Assembly (NCBI RefSeq): GCF_029714285.1 | Contig: NZ_CP121662.1 | Span: 186,001-250,000 of the forward strand | Origin: Rhizobium sp. CB3090 | GTDB taxonomy: Bacteria; Pseudomonadota; Alphaproteobacteria; Rhizobiales; Rhizobiaceae | DNA length: 64,000 nucleotides | Direction: 5' to 3' | Part shown: positions 1 to 7,773 of the stretch, one piece after another | Position numbering within the stretch: position 1 is the first letter of the stretch | Layout: every line of letters starts with the position of its first letter | The notes under the pieces: generated by a model | Seen by the model: the letters and a program-made list of their open reading frames with translations, nothing else | What the model was told of the DNA's origin: nothing | Databases searched by the model: none | Program-made: the position numbers and the translations under genes

Positions 1-420
1 CTCGGCCTGCAGGCCGCCCAAGGTCTGACATTGACCGAAGGCTATTATTGGAACCGCGACGACGAAAGCCGCAAGTTCGGCAAACGCTTCTTCGATCGCA
101 CCGGCAAGATGCCGAACATGATCCACGCCGGTACCTATTCCGCCGTGCTGCAATATCTGAAGGCCGTGCAGAAGGCCGGCACCGACGATACCGAAGCGGT
201 CGCCAAGGAACTGCACGAAATGCCGGTCGACGACGTCTTCGGCCGCGGTGGCACGGTCGGCCCCAACGGCCGCATGATCCACGACATGTACCTGCTCCAG
301 GTCAAGAAGCCGGAGGAGAGCAAACAGCCATGGGACTACTATAACGTGCTGGCGACGATCCCCGGCAAGGAAGCCTATATCGATCCGGCCAAGAGCGGCT
401 GCGATCTCGTCAAGCAGTAA
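1..420 (+). CDS. Branched-chain amino-acid-type ABC transporter, substrate-binding protein (C-terminal part)
   Basis: This is the 3' end of a periplasmic solute-binding protein; the reading frame is open from base 1 and the start lies outside the window. About 139 residues remain, including a Tyr-rich segment near TEGYYWNRDD and the late-domain text HAGTYSAVLQYLKAVQKAG, typical of the second lobe of Leu/Ile/Val-binding (type 1 periplasmic-binding) proteins. It lies 15 bases before livG, in the same direction as four transporter genes, so it is the likely ligand-binding partner of that importer. The substrate cannot be read from the sequence; amino acids are the family norm, but related proteins bind amides, urea and aromatic acids. 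Confidence 0.85.
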   Translation, partial: LGLQAAQGLTLTEGYYWNRDDESRKFGKRFFDRTGKMPNMIHAGTYSAVLQYLKAVQKAGTDDTEAVAKELHEMPVDDVFGRGGTVGPNGRMIHDMYLLQVKKPEESKQPWDYYNVLATIPGKEAYIDPAKSGCDLVKQ

Positions 421-435
421 ATTTGCGATCAGCCG

Positions 436-1218
436 ATGGCGATCTCTGCGACAGAGAAACAGGAAGAGCCACGGGTGGTTTTATCCGCCCGCGGCCTTAG
501 GCGTGATTTCGGCGGCTTCACGGCCGTCAAGAATGTCGATCTCGATGTGCATCACGCCCGCGTGCACGCGCTGATCGGCCCGAACGGCGCCGGCAAGACG
601 ACCGTGTTCAATCTCTTGACCAAGTTCCTGCAGCCGACGCATGGCACGATCACGCTGCTCGGCACCGATATTACTAGAACGAAGCCGGATAAGGTCGCGC
701 GTATGGGGCTGGTGCGCTCGTTCCAGATTTCGGCCGTCTTTCCGCATCTCTCCGTGCTCGACAATGTCCGTGTCGCCCTGCAGCGGCCGAACAATCTGGC
801 GCATCAGTTCTGGCGGCCGATCTCGGCGCTGGATGGCCTTAACGATCGCGCCGAGCAATTGCTGGCAGCGGTCGGCCTGACGAAGGAGCGCAATGCCATC
901 GCCGCGGATCTTTCCTACGGCCGCAAGCGGGTGCTGGAGATCGCGACGACCTTGGCGCTCGATCCCAAGGTGCTGCTGCTCGACGAGCCGATGGCCGGCA
1001 TGGGGCTGGAGGATGTCAACACCGTCTCCGCCATAATTCGCGACGTGGCTCGCGACCGGGCGGTGCTGATGGTGGAGCACAATCTCTCCGTCGTCGCAGA
1101 TATCTGCCATCACGTCACCGTGCTCCAGCGCGGCGAAATCCTCGCCGAAGGCGACTATGCCACGGTCAGCCAGGACCCGCGCGTCCGCGAGGCCTATATG
1201 GGCACGGAGGAGGCTTGA
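436..1218 (+). CDS. livG: ABC transporter ATP-binding protein LivG-type
   Basis: One of the two cytoplasmic ATPases that drive a branched-chain amino-acid-type importer. The 260-residue protein shows a Walker A motif (GPNGAGKTT, residues 48-56), an ABC signature variant LSYGRKR and a Walker B VLLLDEP followed by AGMG, then the switch histidine in VEHNL. The long insertion between Walker A and the signature is typical of LivG rather than LivF. Fifteen bases separate it from the upstream binding-protein gene, and two bases from livF, so all five genes read as one operon. Length is normal for the family. Confidence 0.93.
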   Translation: MAISATEKQEEPRVVLSARGLRRDFGGFTAVKNVDLDVHHARVHALIGPNGAGKTTVFNLLTKFLQPTHGTITLLGTDITRTKPDKVARMGLVRSFQISAVFPHLSVLDNVRVALQRPNNLAHQFWRPISALDGLNDRAEQLLAAVGLTKERNAIAADLSYGRKRVLEIATTLALDPKVLLLDEPMAGMGLEDVNTVSAIIRDVARDRAVLMVEHNLSVVADICHHVTVLQRGEILAEGDYATVSQDPRVREAYMGTEEA

Positions 1219-1220
1219 GC

Positions 1221-1922
1221 ATGGCTGCGCTGCTCGAAGTCCAGGGTCTCAATGCCTGGTATGGCGAAAGCCACATATTGCATGGCGTCGACATGACCGT
1301 CGGCGACGGCGAAACCATCACCATTCTCGGCCGCAACGGCGTCGGCAAGACGACGACGCTGCGCACCATCGTCGGCATCGTCCGGGCGCGCAAGGGCAAG
1401 ATCGCCTTTGCCGGTGCCGACATGATGCAGGTGCCGCTGCACAAGACGGCGCACAGAGGCATCGGTTTCGTGCCGGAAGAGCGTGGGATATTCTCGACGC
1501 TCAACGTTCATGAAAACCTGATGCTGCCGCCCGTGGTTGCGCCGGGTGGGATGACGGTCGACGAGATTTTCGAGCTGTTTCCCAATCTGTATGAGCGTCG
1601 CAACAGCCCCGGCACGAAACTCTCCGGCGGCGAACAGCAGATGCTCGCCATGGCCCGCATTCTGCGCACCGGCGTACGCATGCTGCTGCTGGACGAGCCG
1701 ACCGAGGGACTGGCACCCGTCATCGTCCAGCGCATCGGCGAGGTGCTGAAGAAGCTGAAGGAGCGCGGCATGACCATTCTGCTGGTCGAGCAGAATTTCC
1801 GCTTTGCCAGCCGCATTGCCGATCGCTTCTATCTGATGGATCATGGCCAGATGGTCGCGGAATTTCCGGTCGGCGAATTGCCGGAGCGTATGGGCATGCT
1901 GCACAAGGTTCTGGGAGTCTGA
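1221..1922 (+). CDS. livF: ABC transporter ATP-binding protein LivF-type
   Basis: Second ATPase of the importer, 233 residues from the ATG at 1221. This start is preferred over an in-frame TTG at 1215 because a strong GGAGGAGG ribosome site lies just ahead, inside the end of livG. Walker A is GRNGVGKTT (residues 37-45), the signature is LSGGEQQ and Walker B is MLLLDEPTEGLAP, the extended form characteristic of LivF. It is expected to form a heterodimer with LivG under the LivH/LivM membrane channel. Confidence 0.93.
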   Translation: MAALLEVQGLNAWYGESHILHGVDMTVGDGETITILGRNGVGKTTTLRTIVGIVRARKGKIAFAGADMMQVPLHKTAHRGIGFVPEERGIFSTLNVHENLMLPPVVAPGGMTVDEIFELFPNLYERRNSPGTKLSGGEQQMLAMARILRTGVRMLLLDEPTEGLAPVIVQRIGEVLKKLKERGMTILLVEQNFRFASRIADRFYLMDHGQMVAEFPVGELPERMGMLHKVLGV

Positions 1923-1926
1923 CGCC

Positions 1927-2814
1927 ATGACCATGATATTCGGCATCCCGTTGCAGGCGCTTCTCGGACAATTGCTGATCGGGCTGATCAACGGCTCCTT
2001 CTATGCGCTCCTGAGCCTCGGACTGGCGATCATCTTCGGCATGCTGCGGGTGATCAATTTCGCCCATGGCGCGCTCTATATGCTCGGCGCCTTTACCGCC
2101 TATCTGCTGCTTGCCTACGCCGGCATCGGCTACTGGCCGTCCCTGGTGCTGGCGCCGTTGATCGTCGGCTTGTTCGGCGCGGTCGTCGAGCGCCTGTGCC
2201 TGCGCCGGCTCTACAAGGTGGATCCGCTCTATGGCCTGCTCTTCACCTTCGGCATGGCGCTGACTATCGAGGGGACCTTCCGCTATCTTTATGGCTCCTC
2301 AGGTCAGCCCTATGCCGTTCCGGCGGAGCTGGTGGGCGCGAGGAATATCGGCTTCATGTTCCTGCCCGTTTATCGCGGCTGGGTGGTCATCGCTTCACTG
2401 GTCGTCTGCATTGGCACATGGCTGTTGATCGAGAAGACCAAACTCGGCGCCTATCTGCGTGCCGCAACGGAAAATTCGGTGCTGGTACAGGTTTTCGGCG
2501 TCAACGTGCCGGTGCTTCTGACGCTGACCTATGCCTTCGGCGTTGCGCTTGCCGCCCTTGCCGGCGTGCTGGCCGCGCCGATCTATCAGGTCTCGCCATT
2601 GATGGGCTCGAACATGATCATCATCGTCTTCGCCGTGGTCGTCGTAGGCGGCATGGGTTCGATCATGGGCGCCATCATCACCGGCTATGTCCTCGGCGTG
2701 GCGGAAGGCCTGACGAAGGTCTTCTATCCGGAAGCTTCCAACATCGTCATCTTCGTGATCATGGCGATCGTGCTGCTCCTCAGGCCAGCGGGCCTCTTTG
2801 GCCGGGATGCGTGA
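1927..2814 (+). CDS. livH: ABC transporter permease LivH-type
   Basis: Inner-membrane permease of the importer, 295 residues from ATG 1927, four bases after livF. The N-terminus (QLLIGLINGSFYALLSLGLA) and the following IFGMLRVINFAHGALYM stretch are the family hallmark, and the protein is hydrophobic throughout with about eight membrane segments. A longer reading frame begins inside livF (1843), but that would impose an 84-base overlap and a non-membrane leader, so the later ATG is chosen. It pairs with LivM. Confidence 0.93.
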   Translation: MTMIFGIPLQALLGQLLIGLINGSFYALLSLGLAIIFGMLRVINFAHGALYMLGAFTAYLLLAYAGIGYWPSLVLAPLIVGLFGAVVERLCLRRLYKVDPLYGLLFTFGMALTIEGTFRYLYGSSGQPYAVPAELVGARNIGFMFLPVYRGWVVIASLVVCIGTWLLIEKTKLGAYLRAATENSVLVQVFGVNVPVLLTLTYAFGVALAALAGVLAAPIYQVSPLMGSNMIIIVFAVVVVGGMGSIMGAIITGYVLGVAEGLTKVFYPEASNIVIFVIMAIVLLLRPAGLFGRDA

Positions 2815-2815
2815 C

Positions 2816-3802
2816 ATGGCAGATATGACCGATACGCTAAAATCCGAAAGCCGCCGCCCGTCGTCGGTCCAGAAGGGCTTCCTGATCGTCGGCCTGGTCC
2901 TGCTGATCTGGGCACCGTTTTTCATCTATCCCATCTTCGTCATGAAGGTGCTCTGCTTCGCGCTGTTCGCCTGCGCCTTCAATCTGCTGCTCGGCTACAC
3001 CGGCCTTCTGTCCTTCGGTCACGCCACCTTCTTCGGCGGCGCGGCCTATTTCACGGCCTATAGTGTGAAGGCGTGGGGCGTGCCGCCGGAACTCGGCATT
3101 CTGATCGGCGTTGCGGGCGCTGCGCTGCTCGGCCTGATCATGGGCTTCGTCGCCATCCGCCGGCAGGGCATCTATTTCGCCATGATCACGCTGGCGCTGT
3201 CCTACATGTTCTATTTCTTCTGCCTGCAGGCGAAGTTCACCGAGGGCGAAGACGGCATTCAGTCGGTCCCGCGCGGCTATCTTTTCGGCGTCATCGACCT
3301 GAATAATTCGTTCAACATGTATTATTTCGTGCTGGCGGTGTTCATCATCGGCGTGCTGATCATCTGGCGCTTCATCAATTCACCCTTCGGCATGATCCTG
3401 AAGTCGATCCGGGAAAACGAGCAGCGGGCGATTTCGCTCGGCTATTCCGTGGCGCATTACAAGCTCGGCGCCTTCGTCATGTCGGCCGCTCTTGCTGGGC
3501 TTGCCGGCGCGGTCAAGGCGCTGGTTTTCCAGTTCGCGACGCTGACCGATGTCGCCTGGCAGATGTCGGGCGAAGTGATCCTGATGACCTTGCTCGGCGG
3601 CATCGGCACGTTGATCGGCCCGCTTTTCGGCGCCGGTTTCGTGGCGACGTTGGAAAACTATCTCGCCACGTCGGAATTCCCGGTCACCGTCATCACCGGC
3701 ATCGTCTTCATGGTCTGCGTCCTGCTCTTCCGCCGCGGCATCATCGGCGAGTTCTACGCTTCGCGGCTGGGGCGGAAGCTGGGATTTGAATATCGGCGGT
3801 GA
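2816..3802 (+). CDS. livM: ABC transporter permease LivM-type
   Basis: Second membrane permease, about 328 residues. ATG 2816 follows the livH stop by one base; ATG 2825 and upstream in-frame starts are possible. After a short charged N-terminus there are roughly eight to nine membrane helices, with the LivM signature region LLLGYTGLLSFGHATFFGG near residue 60 and the conserved loop SPFGMILKSIRENEQRA in the second half. It completes a binding-protein / LivG / LivF / LivH / LivM set. The gene ends the operon; a GC-rich hairpin region follows. Confidence 0.93.
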   Translation: MADMTDTLKSESRRPSSVQKGFLIVGLVLLIWAPFFIYPIFVMKVLCFALFACAFNLLLGYTGLLSFGHATFFGGAAYFTAYSVKAWGVPPELGILIGVAGAALLGLIMGFVAIRRQGIYFAMITLALSYMFYFFCLQAKFTEGEDGIQSVPRGYLFGVIDLNNSFNMYYFVLAVFIIGVLIIWRFINSPFGMILKSIRENEQRAISLGYSVAHYKLGAFVMSAALAGLAGAVKALVFQFATLTDVAWQMSGEVILMTLLGGIGTLIGPLFGAGFVATLENYLATSEFPVTVITGIVFMVCVLLFRRGIIGEFYASRLGRKLGFEYRR

Positions 3803-3821
3803 AGACGGATTCGTTGTGAAG

Positions 3822-3922
3822 ACCCCTCCCGACAGGGGGGAGGGGTTAACTCGCAGCGCCTTTGCCGCATTTATTCGTTCACGAGGTTGCGGCAACCTAG
3901 CCCCCTCCCCTTGTGGGGAGGG
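3822..3922. repeat. Cluster of three GC-rich hairpins between livM and the GMC oxidoreductase gene
   Basis: Three perfect inverted repeats lie in the 158-base gap: 3822-3846 (ACCCCTCCC / GGGAGGGGT), 3884-3898 (AGGTTGC / GCAACCT) and 3903-3922 (CCCTCCCC, TTGT loop, GGGGAGGG). C-rich/G-rich palindromes of this type are scattered in rhizobial intergenic DNA. They could end livM transcription or merely be repeat remnants; none has a U-tract. Confidence 0.6.
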
Positions 3923-3960
3923 TTGGGGAGGGTCTTCGCCGCAAAAAGAAATAGCAGGGC

Positions 3961-5562
3961 ATGCAGATGGATCGCTTCGACTACATCATCATTGGTGCCG
4001 GCAGTGCCGGCTGCGTGCTTGCCAACCGGCTGTCGGCGGATCGCAACAACAGGGTCCTGCTTTTGGAGGCGGGCGGTAGCGACAATTACCACTGGATCCA
4101 CATCCCGGTCGGCTATCTCTATTGCATCAACAATCCCCGCACCGACTGGTGCTTCACCACCGCGCCGGAAGCGGGGCTGAACGGCCGGTCGCTGAACTAT
4201 CCGCGCGGCAAGGTGCTCGGCGGCTGCTCTTCGATCAACGGCATGATCTATATGCGCGGCCAGGCACGGGATTACGATCTCTGGCGGCAGCTCGGCTGCA
4301 CCGGCTGGGGCTGGGACGATGTGCTGCCCTATTTCGTGAAATCCGAAGATCATTACAGGGGCAAGGACGAGATGCATGGCGCCGGCGGCGAATGGCGGGT
4401 CGAAAAGGCTCGGGTGCGCTGGGCCGTGCTCGATGCCTTCCAGGCGGCCGCCCGCGAAGCCGGCATTCCCGAGACGGCGGATTTCAATCGCGGCAACAAT
4501 GAAGGTTCCGGCTATTTCGATGTCAACCAGCGCGCAGGCATCCGCTGGAACACTGCCAAGGCCTTCCTGCGGCCGGCGCTGAAGCAGGGCAATCTCACCG
4601 TGCTGACCAAGGCGCAGGTCCGTCGGTTGCTGGTCGAGGATGATGCCGTTACCGGTGTCGAGTTCCAGCATGACGGCATGACCAAGCGCGCCTATGCCGA
4701 CAAAGAAACGATCCTGTCCGCCGGCGCGATCGGCTCGCCGCAGATCCTCGAACTATCCGGCCTCGGTCGCGGCGAGGTGTTGAGCGAGGCCGGCATCAAG
4801 GTGGTGCGGGAGGTCAAGGCGATTGGCGAGAACCTGCAGGATCATTTGCAACTGCGCATGGCCTACAAGGTGACCGGCGTGCCGACACTGAACGAGAAGG
4901 CGACGAAGTTCTTCGGTAAAGCGGCGATCGGGCTGGAATATCTCGTGCGCCGCTCCGGACCGATGGCGATGGCGCCGAGCCAGCTTGGCATATTCACCCG
5001 CTCCGGCCCGGACAAGGAAACGCCGGACCTGCAATATCATGTGCAGCCGGTCTCGCTCGACAAGTTCGGCGATCCCGTCCATCCCTTTCCGGCGATCACC
5101 GCCAGCGTCTGCAATCTGAGGCCCGAGAGCCGGGGTTCCGTGCATATCCGCAGCCCCGAATTCACGGCTCAGCCGGTGATCAGCCCCAACTATCTCTCCG
5201 CATCGCGCGACCGCGAAATCGCCGTGCGCTCCATCCGCCTGACACGGCGGATCGTGGAGCAGCCGTCTTTCGCCAAGTTCAAGCCGGAAGAATTCAAGCC
5301 CGGCCCGTCCTATCAGACCGATGCCGATCTCGAGCGCGCCGCCGGCGATATCGGCACGACGATCTTTCATCCGGTCGGCACCTGCCGCATGGGCGGCGAT
5401 CCGCAAAGCGTAGTCGATCCGCGCTTGCGGTTGCGGGCACTGGCAAGACTTCGGATCGCCGACGCCTCCGTCATGCCGTCGATTACATCGGGTAACACCA
5501 ATTCCCCAACCATCATGATTGCTGAGAAAGCGGCGGAGATGATCCTTGCCGACAACCGCTGA
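3961..5562 (+). CDS. GMC-family FAD-dependent oxidoreductase (choline/alcohol dehydrogenase-like)
   Basis: A 533-residue cytoplasmic flavoprotein of the glucose-methanol-choline family that oxidises an alcohol group. The FAD dinucleotide fold starts at once (GAGSAG, residues 12-17, then LLLEAGG), the GMC signature 1 region is PRGKVLGGCSSINGMIYMRG (81-100), and near the C-terminus are the catalytic His in FHPVGTCRMG (about residue 471) and SGNTNSPTIMIAEKAA. Either ATG 3961 or ATG 3967 could start it. It stands between the importer and two valine-degradation genes, all on the same strand. Substrate is unknown: choline dehydrogenases look similar, but no bet-type neighbours are present. Confidence 0.88.
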   Translation: MQMDRFDYIIIGAGSAGCVLANRLSADRNNRVLLLEAGGSDNYHWIHIPVGYLYCINNPRTDWCFTTAPEAGLNGRSLNYPRGKVLGGCSSINGMIYMRGQARDYDLWRQLGCTGWGWDDVLPYFVKSEDHYRGKDEMHGAGGEWRVEKARVRWAVLDAFQAAAREAGIPETADFNRGNNEGSGYFDVNQRAGIRWNTAKAFLRPALKQGNLTVLTKAQVRRLLVEDDAVTGVEFQHDGMTKRAYADKETILSAGAIGSPQILELSGLGRGEVLSEAGIKVVREVKAIGENLQDHLQLRMAYKVTGVPTLNEKATKFFGKAAIGLEYLVRRSGPMAMAPSQLGIFTRSGPDKETPDLQYHVQPVSLDKFGDPVHPFPAITASVCNLRPESRGSVHIRSPEFTAQPVISPNYLSASRDREIAVRSIRLTRRIVEQPSFAKFKPEEFKPGPSYQTDADLERAAGDIGTTIFHPVGTCRMGGDPQSVVDPRLRLRALARLRIADASVMPSITSGNTNSPTIMIAEKAAEMILADNR

Positions 5563-5601
5563 GTGCCTATTGATGGGTAGAGGCAGGATAGGGAGTTTCG
5601 A

Positions 5602-6660
5602 ATGGGCAGCATAGACGAGGTCATCATCGGACGTCAGGGATCGGCGGGTTTCATCCGCCTTAATCGGCCACAGGCGCTGAACAGCTTGACGCTGCCGATG
5701 ATCCGGGTGATTGCGTCGGCGCTTACCGATTTCGCCGCCGATCCTTCCATCACTAGCGTCATCATCAGGGGCGAAGGGGATCGCGCCTTCTGCGCCGGCG
5801 GCGATATCCGCCTGCTGCACGAAAGCGGCAAGCGAGGCTCCGCAGACGCCGAGACCTTCTGGCGAGAGGAATTCCGCCTGAACCACGCCATTGCCCGCTA
5901 TCCCAAACCCTATGTGGCGCTGATGGACGGCATCACCATGGGCGGCGGTGTCGGGCTGTCCTCCCATGGCAGCCACCGCGTCGTCACTGAGCGTACCAAA
6001 CTCGCCATGCCGGAAACCGGCATCGGCTATTTTCCCGATGTCGGCGCTACCTGGCTTTTGCCAAGAGCGCCTGGCGAAGCCGGCACATGGATGGGCCTGA
6101 CGGGCCTTGCCATCCATGCCGCTGACGCGATCCACGCGCAGTTGGCCGATCATTTCGTTGCCTCTTCCGATCTCTCCGCATTGATCGAGGCGATCGGCGC
6201 TCTACCCGTTGCCGCGTCGCCGGCCGATGTGCATGGGGTGATTGCGGGCATGGCGACCGCTGCCGGCGAAAGCCGCCTGGCTATCCACCGGGATATGATC
6301 GATCGGGCGCTGGCATATGATACCGTCGAGGACATTCAGGAGGCGCTGGCGCGAGAGGCGGGTGATTTCGCCGCCGAGACTCTGCAGATCATCGGGACGC
6401 GTTCGCCGACCAGCCTGAAACTGACGTTGCGGCTGCTGCGCGCCGGGCGCAACAGCGCAAACCTCGCCGAATGCCTGGATCGTGAACTCGGCGCCTGCCT
6501 GCGGATATTGTATAATCCCGATTTTTACGAAGGCGTCCGTGCTGCTGTCATCGACAAGGACCGTAATCCGAAATGGTCGCCGGCAAGCCTTGCCGGGGTC
6601 GACGATGTCGCCATCGATCGCTTCTTCGTGCCGGCGCAACCGCCACTTTTCGCGATGTAA
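5602..6660 (+). CDS. 3-hydroxyisobutyryl-CoA hydrolase (enoyl-CoA hydratase/isomerase fold)
   Basis: A 352-residue crotonase-fold enzyme expected to hydrolyse 3-hydroxyisobutyryl-CoA to free 3-hydroxyisobutyrate in valine breakdown. Visible hallmarks are the oxyanion-hole sequence AFCAGGDIR, the second one GITMGGGVGLS, and the hydrolase-specific segment AMPETGIGYFPDVGATW with its catalytic Glu. The length is that of the hydrolase subfamily, about 90 residues longer than plain enoyl-CoA hydratases. A GGGAG ribosome site precedes ATG 5602. The next gene encodes the enzyme that uses its product, which makes the assignment firm. Confidence 0.9.
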   Translation: MGSIDEVIIGRQGSAGFIRLNRPQALNSLTLPMIRVIASALTDFAADPSITSVIIRGEGDRAFCAGGDIRLLHESGKRGSADAETFWREEFRLNHAIARYPKPYVALMDGITMGGGVGLSSHGSHRVVTERTKLAMPETGIGYFPDVGATWLLPRAPGEAGTWMGLTGLAIHAADAIHAQLADHFVASSDLSALIEAIGALPVAASPADVHGVIAGMATAAGESRLAIHRDMIDRALAYDTVEDIQEALAREAGDFAAETLQIIGTRSPTSLKLTLRLLRAGRNSANLAECLDRELGACLRILYNPDFYEGVRAAVIDKDRNPKWSPASLAGVDDVAIDRFFVPAQPPLFAM

Positions 6661-6681
6661 AGAGAATGGGAGGAAAGCATC

Positions 6682-7563
6682 ATGACACGGATCGCATTCA
6701 TCGGGCTTGGTAATATGGGTGGTCCAATGGCCGCCAATCTGGTCAAGGCCGGCCATGACGTCATAGGCTTCGATCTCTCCCATGATATGCTGAAGGCCGC
6801 CGAGGCGACGGGCGTGAAGGCCGCTAATGTGCTGACGGAGGCTTTGGCCGATACGGAAGCCGTCATCACCATGTTGCCGAAGGGGCAGCATGTGCTGACG
6901 GTCTGGACCGACATCTTGCGCTCCGTACCGAAGGGCACTCTGCTGATTGACAGCTCGACTATCGATGTGGACAGCGCTCGCAAAGCCCATGCTATGGCTG
7001 GCGATGCCGGCTGCCTGTCGCTCGATGCCCCGGTCTCGGGCGGCACCGGTGGCGCTGCCGCCGGTACGCTCACCTTTATGGCCGGCGGCTCATCGGAAAG
7101 TTTTGCAGGTGCCAAACCGCTGCTGGAAGTCATGGGCCGGAAGCTCGTCCACTGCGGCGACGCAGGCGCCGGGCAGGCGGCGAAGATCTGCAACAACATG
7201 ATCCTCGGCATTTCCATGATCGGCGTCTGCGAGGCCTTCGTGCTCGGCGAAAAGCTCGGCCTCTCGCACCAAGCTCTCTTCGACGTCGCCTCGACCTCCT
7301 CTGGACAATGCTGGTCGATCAATACTTATTGCCCGGTGCCAGGCCCCGTGCCGACTTCGCCGGCTAACAACGACTACAAGCCCGGCTTCATGGCGGCACT
7401 GATGCTGAAGGACCTACGGCTTGCGCAGGAGGCGGCCTTGTCGAGCGGCGCATCCACGCCTCTAGGCGCGGAAGCGGCACAGCTTTATGCGCTCTTCGAA
7501 AAGCTCGGCAACGGCGGACGGGACTTTTCGGCGATCATCGAGATGTTTCGGGAAGCTGGCTGA
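6682..7563 (+). CDS. mmsB: 3-hydroxyisobutyrate dehydrogenase
   Basis: A 293-residue NAD-dependent dehydrogenase that oxidises 3-hydroxyisobutyrate to methylmalonate semialdehyde, the step after the upstream hydrolase. The N-terminal nucleotide fold carries FIGLGNMGGPMAANL, followed by the substrate-binding loop DAPVSGGTGGAAAGTL and the segment AGQAAKICNNM with the catalytic Lys. ATG 6682 is preceded by GGGAGGAAAG, a strong ribosome site, 21 bases after the hydrolase. The downstream methylmalonate-semialdehyde dehydrogenase (mmsA) is not in this window. Confidence 0.93.
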   Translation: MTRIAFIGLGNMGGPMAANLVKAGHDVIGFDLSHDMLKAAEATGVKAANVLTEALADTEAVITMLPKGQHVLTVWTDILRSVPKGTLLIDSSTIDVDSARKAHAMAGDAGCLSLDAPVSGGTGGAAAGTLTFMAGGSSESFAGAKPLLEVMGRKLVHCGDAGAGQAAKICNNMILGISMIGVCEAFVLGEKLGLSHQALFDVASTSSGQCWSINTYCPVPGPVPTSPANNDYKPGFMAALMLKDLRLAQEAALSSGASTPLGAEAAQLYALFEKLGNGGRDFSAIIEMFREAG

Positions 7564-7662
7564 GGATTGCTGGATTGTTAATCGGGTACAAGGCTGCCCC
7601 TCATCCGACTCCCCCCGGCGAGTGCAGGAATTGCACATGAGATGAGGTCGTTGCCGCGCAAC

Positions 7663-7686
7663 TCCTTCTCCCCGAGGGGAGAAGGA
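7663..7686. repeat. Perfect GC-rich hairpin between convergent genes
   Basis: TCCTTCTCCCC and GGGGAGAAGGA form an 11-bp stem around a two-base GA centre. It sits in the 210-base gap between the converging mmsB and helicase genes, in sequence typical of repeated rhizobial intergenic palindromes. It may act as a two-way terminator. No reading frame in the gap looks coding. Confidence 0.6.
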
Positions 7687-7773
7687 AATCACGGTGCTGG
7701 CGTGCCCCATACGCAATTGCGCTGCACTCAAGGGGCTTTACCGAAACAGCGGGCCCCCAACGAATGTCCCAAT

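Noticed and set aside
4753..6153. Minus-strand frame spanning GMC oxidoreductase and hydrolase genes
   Set aside because: Crosses two well-supported plus-strand genes and shows no motif.
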